Shown here piece after piece: positions 6,190 through 11,112 of a stretch of 11,112 bases of DNA. Source of the stretch: Dysgonomonas sp. (lineage in GTDB: Bacteria; Bacteroidota; Bacteroidia; Bacteroidales; Dysgonomonadaceae). Where the stretch lies: positions 1 through 11,112 of the forward strand of contig DQAM01000337.1 of assembly GCA_003523545.1 (NCBI GenBank). The letters are read 5' to 3'. The first letter of the stretch is position 1; the number at the start of each line of letters is the position of its first letter. The notes under the pieces were generated by a model, which saw only the letters and a list, made by a program, of their open reading frames with translations, did no database searches and was not told where the DNA came from. The position numbers and the translations under genes were made by a program.

Positions 6190-7104
6190 ATGATCCTTAA
6201 TAACAAATTAAAATACAAAATAATAGTATCGTTCCTTATCTGTTTTCATGTTTTCAGCCTTAACGTCCAATCTCAAAATAATCTTCTCGCAGATATGCAG
6301 GGATTAACATACGAAGAAGGAATTATTTTTGAAATAGAAGGATATACCATACACATCGAAAGGAACAATATTTCTCTTAACAAAAAAGGCATAGAAAAAG
6401 TAAAGAAAAAATATGATATTAAAAATGTCATATCAGAATACCGGGATACGAGATGGAAATGGGAAAATTATGTAATCGAGGCCGAAAAAACCGATAAAAA
6501 AGTTCCCGGATTAACAACCTACCAACTTTCTTATCTTATCCCCGAGACTGATAATATAACTACTGTAGTATATTTTGAGTCCCCTAACAGAAAAGATACA
6601 TTAATAGAGCAAGCTTTTATGAATGCTTTTTTCACCAGACAAATAAATCGGTATGTGACCGACAGCTGGAATGCGGAAGAAATGGATTTTGCCGGCAGGA
6701 AAATTCCTTTGGGAAACATATGTGCATGGATATCTCCCTATAACGTTCATTGCCCTTCTTTCGGACAAATAAGCTGGTCTGTCTTCAGGACGAAAGAAGA
6801 TGCGGAGATAAATAATTATGCGATGTATCTGACCAATAAATATTCAGACATGCATAATGTTGTTTCCGAAGAAGAAAGGGTACCTGTTATTTTTGAAGGT
6901 TATCCGGTAAATGCCAAACGTGTTACATATAAATTGAAACGTTCTAAAATATTATTGGGAGGCCGTAACCTTCAGGCAGTCTACTATGTAGTCCAGAAAG
7001 TGAGGGGCAAATATATGAGCTGCATTCTAAGCCATTATATAGAAGACAAAGAGAATTATCAATTAGCTCCCCTTCTTCAGGAAGTAATGAAGCTCGATAA
7101 TTAA
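6190..7104 (+). CDS. Secreted protein, second of a tandem paralogous pair
   Basis: The 304-residue product starts MILNNKLKYKIIVSFLICFH, followed by VFSLNVQSQ, a signal peptide with a longer basic N-region than its neighbour. The mature protein aligns from NLLADMQGLTYEEG to the C-terminal LAPLLQEVMKLDN with the upstream gene, with almost no gaps. It keeps the same motifs, including CAWISPYNVHC and SCILSHY, so the pair arose by tandem duplication and has since diverged well. The gene starts 5 nt after its paralogue stops, indicating co-transcription. Function is unknown. It converges with the acylation cassette, with only 12 nt between the stop codons and no obvious terminator there. Confidence 0.85.
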   Translation: MILNNKLKYKIIVSFLICFHVFSLNVQSQNNLLADMQGLTYEEGIIFEIEGYTIHIERNNISLNKKGIEKVKKKYDIKNVISEYRDTRWKWENYVIEAEKTDKKVPGLTTYQLSYLIPETDNITTVVYFESPNRKDTLIEQAFMNAFFTRQINRYVTDSWNAEEMDFAGRKIPLGNICAWISPYNVHCPSFGQISWSVFRTKEDAEINNYAMYLTNKYSDMHNVVSEEERVPVIFEGYPVNAKRVTYKLKRSKILLGGRNLQAVYYVVQKVRGKYMSCILSHYIEDKENYQLAPLLQEVMKLDN

Positions 7105-7116
7105 ATAAATAACTCG

Positions 7117-8184
7117 TTAATAATAATTTCCATCACATTTTAGCCAGTCAGCATGTTCTACTTCAAATTTTGAGACTAAACTATCCAATCTGTTTATTTT
7201 CGTATGCAAATTATAAGCATCAATATCATCTGCCTTGTTTGCTAATGCATTTATAATAAATTCGACCCTGACAGGTGAATAATGGACCATATCGGCATAG
7301 GTTTTGACTTCTACGATGAAATCTGAATCATATAAACAAACAACTCTTATATTATCATAAGGACTAAGTTTATTTACAACATAATCTACAAAATCTATCA
7401 ATTCAGCATAATACCCATCCTCCTTAGCGGCATGCCAATATACAGCAGAATACGGAGGAAGCAAAAAAATAAACTCTTTATCTGTATATTCCTGAAGCCT
7501 CATGTTAGAAACGTATTCTTCGAAACGATGAACCATTCTATGATATATATCTTTAGTATCCAGTTTTTGCCTTATACAATAATCGCGTTTTACATTATAC
7601 CGGGCAAAATTAAGGTCTAATCTAAAGTCTCCTATTTTATCGATATGCGTCCTATAATATATTTTAGGAGAAATTTCATTTTCCCCATCAATATATTTAC
7701 TTAACAAAAGATCAACAGGAGTAAGTTTATTCGCTTCATAGCTGGTTAAATATTTAAGATCGTTAATCCATCCATCTTCATACAAATATTCAGAATAACG
7801 GTTTTCTTCATTGTGCTCAAAAAATTTATGTATATCCAGATTAATAATGAAGGTATTGGTTTTCTCTTTGGAAGCTAAAGAAAAAAGAAGCTCTAACTCT
7901 TTTGTATTCATATCCCCGGAAGCTATTTTTAATGGCTTGGAGGGTATTTTTGTGCGCAGTAGATCCATATCCAGCAATTGTACCATTGACGATCCCATCA
8001 CCAGCAGATCATAATCGTAATTTTTCAGTAAGCCGGGATTTACAAATCTTGGGTTCAATATATATTTCCCATCTTTCACCCGGTATTGCATAAAAGGATC
8101 CACAATATAATTCGTAACCGCTATTATTGCCAGAATAATAAATGTAATTATACAAAACAACCCTAAATATTTTTTCGGTGACAT
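7117..8184 (-). CDS. Membrane-anchored SGNH-like partner of an MBOAT acyltransferase
   Basis: The 355-residue product has one N-terminal membrane helix (about residues 7-25) and then a globular domain. This has features of the SGNH/AlgX-DltD-like group: a nucleophile-type block LLVMGSSMVQ with Gly64-Ser65-Ser66, and a C-terminal YADMVHYSP with Asp298 and His301 in the Asp-x-x-His arrangement. The central FIFLLPPYSAVYW fits a core strand and loop. The helix anchor suggests a periplasmic catalytic domain that receives an acyl group from the MBOAT partner and passes it to a glycan. The gene begins 16 nt after the MBOAT gene, a pairing well known from alginate, cellulose and teichoic-acid acylation systems. 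The acyl group is probably acetyl (inference). The target glycan is not shown here. Confidence 0.8.
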   Translation of the reverse strand: MSPKKYLGLFCIITFIILAIIAVTNYIVDPFMQYRVKDGKYILNPRFVNPGLLKNYDYDLLVMGSSMVQLLDMDLLRTKIPSKPLKIASGDMNTKELELLFSLASKEKTNTFIINLDIHKFFEHNEENRYSEYLYEDGWINDLKYLTSYEANKLTPVDLLLSKYIDGENEISPKIYYRTHIDKIGDFRLDLNFARYNVKRDYCIRQKLDTKDIYHRMVHRFEEYVSNMRLQEYTDKEFIFLLPPYSAVYWHAAKEDGYYAELIDFVDYVVNKLSPYDNIRVVCLYDSDFIVEVKTYADMVHYSPVRVEFIINALANKADDIDAYNLHTKINRLDSLVSKFEVEHADWLKCDGNYY

Positions 8185-8200
8185 ATATTATGGTCTTATT

Positions 8201-9631
8201 CTAAAAGTTGAAATAAATAAATATAGTTGCACGGGAAAGACAAACTACTCCTATACTGAACAAACATGCCGTAATTACCGAGTTTTTCACGGTGGGTACA
8301 AAGTCCTCATAATAATCTACAGCATTCCTCTTCCATAAAAATAATATTAAGTAAGAAACCGATAGCAAGGTCAGTATAATAAGCAGTGAAAATTGATCAG
8401 GCAACGATACTATACCATCATTCAAAAGAGCAGGAACCCTTTCAAATGAAAATTCATCAGGAACAAACATTGCTTTCAATACATTTGCCGCTGTTGCAAA
8501 ATTGGGTGAACGGAACAGCACCCATAAAGCATTTACCCACATAAAGGTTGCCGCAATTCTTAAAAAAGAAGGAATCTTTTCTAACTGGACTTTAAAGAGC
8601 CGTTCGAACACACTCAACAATCCATAAATCACACCCCACAAAACAAATGTCCATGCTGCGCCATGCCATATACCACTCACTAAAAATACAGCAAACAGAT
8701 TGAAACAGGTCCTCGCCAATCCTTTACGATTCCCTCCAAGCGGGAAATATATCAGAACAGCTAAGGAACGGCCGAGAGTAATATGCCACCGTTTCCAGAA
8801 TTCCTGTATGCTTTTCGATTTATAGGGTGAATTAAAGTTTATCGGAATACTAAAATTAAACATCTTAGCTAATCCAAGCGACATTTCGGAATATCCACTG
8901 AAATCAAAATATATCTGAAGGGTATAAGCCAAAGTCGTAACCCAAGCCATACCGAACGTAAGTCCATACTGCGAGTCATATCCATTATTTGCAATCAGGG
9001 CGAATGTATCGGCAAGCACGGCTTTCTTAAACATACCGATAACAAAAATGAATAAGCCTTTCGAAAAATTATCTATGTTAAAGAACCGCTTTTTATCATC
9101 CTGAAACTGAGGAACCAACTCCTGATAAAACACTATCGGCCCTGCAACCAATTGAGGAAAAAAGGTTACAAGCAATATATAATTGAGAAAATTTCCGGGA
9201 TGGAGTTCTTTTTTATAAACACTGATTAGAAATGCTATTTGTTGGAAAGTATAAAAACTGATGCCAATAGGTAAGATGATATGCTTAAGGGTATATTCTT
9301 TTTCGAATACAACATTAATATTTTCTACAAAAAAATCGTAATACTTGAAATAGCCTAAAAGCCCCACATTAAATAGTATGCCGGTAATGAAAATTATTTT
9401 TTTCTTTATTTTCTCATTATCAGCTACACCTAATCCGCATATATAATTTACCAATACGGAAGAAATTATAATTCCCAGATAATATATATTGGTATATCCG
9501 TAAAAAAATAAGGATGCTAAAACTAAAAATATATGCTGTATACGTTTATCGTCAAATCTTGATAACCAAAAGTATACTAATAATACAATAGGAAGAAATG
9601 TAAAAATAAAAATATATGAAGAGTAAACCAT
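8201..9631 (-). CDS. MBOAT-family membrane O-acyltransferase (AlgI/DltB-like)
   Basis: MBOAT proteins move acyl groups, usually acetyl, across the inner membrane for transfer to polysaccharide hydroxyls. This 476-residue protein has about ten hydrophobic segments, starting MVYSSYIFIFTFLPIVLLVY. AlgI-type motifs are PIGISFYTFQ (121-130), FFPQLVAGPI (157-166), YFDFSGYSEM (241-250), FWKRWHITLGR (278-288) and GIWHGAAWTF (320-329) with the invariant catalytic His323. Length and motif order match AlgI. No alg, dlt or capsule genes are nearby, so I give no gene symbol. It leads a two-gene transcript with the SGNH-like partner. Identification of the family is firm; substrate is unknown. Confidence 0.94.
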   Translation of the reverse strand: MVYSSYIFIFTFLPIVLLVYFWLSRFDDKRIQHIFLVLASLFFYGYTNIYYLGIIISSVLVNYICGLGVADNEKIKKKIIFITGILFNVGLLGYFKYYDFFVENINVVFEKEYTLKHIILPIGISFYTFQQIAFLISVYKKELHPGNFLNYILLVTFFPQLVAGPIVFYQELVPQFQDDKKRFFNIDNFSKGLFIFVIGMFKKAVLADTFALIANNGYDSQYGLTFGMAWVTTLAYTLQIYFDFSGYSEMSLGLAKMFNFSIPINFNSPYKSKSIQEFWKRWHITLGRSLAVLIYFPLGGNRKGLARTCFNLFAVFLVSGIWHGAAWTFVLWGVIYGLLSVFERLFKVQLEKIPSFLRIAATFMWVNALWVLFRSPNFATAANVLKAMFVPDEFSFERVPALLNDGIVSLPDQFSLLIILTLLSVSYLILFLWKRNAVDYYEDFVPTVKNSVITACLFSIGVVCLSRATIFIYFNF

Positions 9632-9654
9632 CTCAAGTTTTCATAAATAACATA

Positions 9655-9662
9655 CAAATCTA
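9655..9662 (-). promoter_or_regulatory. Possible -7 box for the MBOAT operon
   Basis: TAGATTTG on the minus strand fits TAnnTTTG and lies 23 nt before the MBOAT start codon. At the right distance upstream there is only a T-run (TTTTTTT) and no TTG, so the -33 element is weak or absent. Confidence 0.35.
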
Positions 9663-9727
9663 AAGAAAGGCATAGAAAAAAACTATTAAAATTTGTAAAT
9701 AATTAGATACTATGTTTTATTCCAATT

Positions 9728-9768
9728 ATAAAAATGAAAAGGCCCGCACTTTTTCAGCACAAGCCTTT
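9728..9768 (-). terminator. Terminator after the susD-like gene
   Basis: On the minus strand, 23 nt after the susD stop, the arms 9757-9768 (AAAGGCTTGTGC) and 9738-9749 (GTGCGGGCCTTT) form a 12-bp stem with several G-U pairs around a 7-nt loop. CATTTTTATAATT follows. This marks the end of the Sus-type operon and separates it from the MBOAT operon. Confidence 0.75.
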
Positions 9769-9791
9769 CCTTCTAAATTTATATAATATTA

Positions 9792-11112
9792 TCAATAACC
9801 CGGATTTTGAATAATATTCGGATTAGTATTCATTTCGTCTTTTGGTATTGCCATAACTGTTTTATCAAAAGTCCTGTCAAATGAAAGAGTTTGCGGGCTA
9901 AGAAGAGAAGAGTTATGTGATGCCCCTTTTCTTTCTATACGTCTATTATTACGTAAAGCATCGAATAAGCGATGTCCTTCACCTACCAGTTCTTTACGCC
10001 TTTCTTCCAATACTCTGTCAATAGTTACAGTTCCTGTAACCTCATTTACAGGATTTGCACGCTTCACTATAGCATTCAGATATTTCAGTGCATTTGTATT
10101 ATCATTATTTTTTACAGCAGCTTCCGCAGCTATCAAATAAGCTTCCGACATACGCAATACTATTATATCAGCCCATTCGGGATTTTCCCCCTGATCAGCA
10201 TTTCCGGGATATTTCATAGTCCAGTGGTTGCCCTCGTATACTTTAATTACGTTATTCCTAACATCATCAGGATCGGTTCCTACTAATTCTACATAATCGT
10301 CCGAAAGTGCTATATCTTCATACCCGGGGCCTGCTCCGTTTTCACGCCATCCCCAGCATAAATACCCCATACCTTCTTTGCTTATGGTTTCTGTTCCGGT
10401 TACTATCAGTTCGAATAAAACTTCCGATGTGAAATCCTTTGACCATATAGCAGCATATTCCTGATTAGTCCAAAGCTTGTATCCGGCTGCTTCCGCTTTT
10501 GTTATCATATTACTGGCTGTATCATAAGCTTTCGAATTATTATCCATATATAAATAAGCACGTGCAAGGACCTGTTGTGAACCAAACCAGTTCAATTTTC
10601 CATTTTTCACTTTTGTACCGATCAATGGAGCAGCGTCTTCCAAATCCTTTATGACCTGCGCATAAACTTCTGCAACCGTATTTCTCGACGGTTTACTAGT
10701 CGGGTCGTGTTTTTCTATTTCGATAGGTATACCTGCTGAAGCTCCATTATCTGCCGTATAAGGTTTCCCAAAGATTTTTACCAGATCAAAATGAGCCATT
10801 GCACGTATAGTAAGCGCCTGCCCCAAGATGTCCTTTATCTCATCATTCATTTCTTCCGCAGATAAATTGTCCGCCCATTCTATTATAGTATTTGCATTTC
10901 TTATTACCCTATAAGGATATTCCCAAAAAGAAGACGGGGTAGTAGTATCATTCAGATCGAACAAATAATATTTGGAACAGCGCTTTGTATCATTGGCTCC
11001 TGGTTTCTGCTGCATATCTTCTCCGGTAACATCACCATAGTAAGTATAACGCGCGCCATAATACTGGTAATTACGCATTAGATCATAAATACCGTTCAAT
11101 GCATATTGTGCA
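9792..11112 (-). CDS. SusD/RagB-family outer-membrane nutrient-binding lipoprotein, 5' end missing
   Basis: SusD-like proteins are surface lipoproteins that cap a SusC TonB-dependent transporter and bind glycans or other nutrients. Only the C-terminal 439 codons are here; the frame stays open to the right edge (AQYALNGIYDLM...), so the TTG at 11099 is not the start. The signal peptide and lipobox lie outside. Typical blocks are LGQALTIRAMAHFDLVKIFG and KPYT, GIPIEI, SRNTVAEVYAQVIKDLEDAA, a TPR-like GSQQVLARAYLYM, VLRMSEAYLIAAEAA and the C-terminal hallmark RVLEERRKELVGEGHRLFDA. The protein ends NPNIIQNPGY. The usual family length is 500-600 residues, so roughly 80-130 residues are missing. 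A susC homologue is expected upstream, beyond the right edge. Which nutrient it serves cannot be told. Confidence 0.96.
   Translation of the reverse strand, partial: AQYALNGIYDLMRNYQYYGARYTYYGDVTGEDMQQKPGANDTKRCSKYYLFDLNDTTTPSSFWEYPYRVIRNANTIIEWADNLSAEEMNDEIKDILGQALTIRAMAHFDLVKIFGKPYTADNGASAGIPIEIEKHDPTSKPSRNTVAEVYAQVIKDLEDAAPLIGTKVKNGKLNWFGSQQVLARAYLYMDNNSKAYDTASNMITKAEAAGYKLWTNQEYAAIWSKDFTSEVLFELIVTGTETISKEGMGYLCWGWRENGAGPGYEDIALSDDYVELVGTDPDDVRNNVIKVYEGNHWTMKYPGNADQGENPEWADIIVLRMSEAYLIAAEAAVKNNDNTNALKYLNAIVKRANPVNEVTGTVTIDRVLEERRKELVGEGHRLFDALRNNRRIERKGASHNSSLLSPQTLSFDRTFDKTVMAIPKDEMNTNPNIIQNPGY

Noticed and set aside
9972..10286. Plus-strand ORF of 104 codons
   Set aside because: It is a shadow antisense to the susD-like gene.
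11097..11099. TTG at 11099 as the start of the SusD-like protein
   Set aside because: The frame continues to the window edge, and the signal peptide plus N-terminal part of the family are missing, so the gene is cut by the edge.
1..11112. CRISPR array, insertion sequence or transposase
   Set aside because: No spaced direct repeats, no transposase-like frame and no terminal inverted repeats were seen.

Overview
The window looks like chromosomal DNA of a Bacteroidota bacterium, most likely order Bacteroidales (a Dysgonomonas- or Bacteroides-like genome). Support: AT-rich DNA, a SusD/RagB-type outer-membrane lipoprotein, many small secreted proteins of unknown family, and several promoters of the Bacteroides type (TTG, 19-21 nt, TAnnTTTG). 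Genus is an inference.

Left part (1-2990), accessory in character and on the minus strand. A well-formed Bacteroides-type promoter (2253-2282) drives a roughly 255-nt leader full of nested hairpins. Three closely spaced small genes follow: a secreted 194-residue protein, a 104-residue lipoprotein and a 53-residue two-helix membrane protein. Next is a longer open frame that runs off the left edge (1-610). It has no stop inside the window and lies antisense to misleading plus-strand ORFs. The structured leader, with a possible loop-loop contact and alternative pairings, is the most unusual item here. The stretch 2283-2987 holds no convincing gene, only one weak 58-codon frame.

Middle part (2990-5170). 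A tRNA-Pro(GGG) gene has its own promoter and terminator. Next, on the minus strand, is a queuosine-precursor operon in the order queC, an unknown secreted protein, queF. QueC makes preQ0 and QueF reduces it to preQ1. The short queC leader can be drawn as a small pseudoknot resembling a preQ1-I riboswitch, which would give product feedback. The secreted protein between the two genes is translationally coupled to queC and has no obvious role in queuosine synthesis.

Right part (5170-11112). Divergent from queC is a tandem pair of paralogous secreted proteins (about 300 residues each, three shared cysteines). Converging on them is a two-gene O-acylation cassette: an MBOAT (AlgI/DltB-type) membrane acyltransferase followed by a membrane-anchored SGNH/AlgX-DltD-like partner. 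No alginate or teichoic-acid genes are visible, so the acylated glycan is unknown. At the right edge is the 3' part of a susD-like gene with a clear terminator; its susC partner would be expected beyond the edge.
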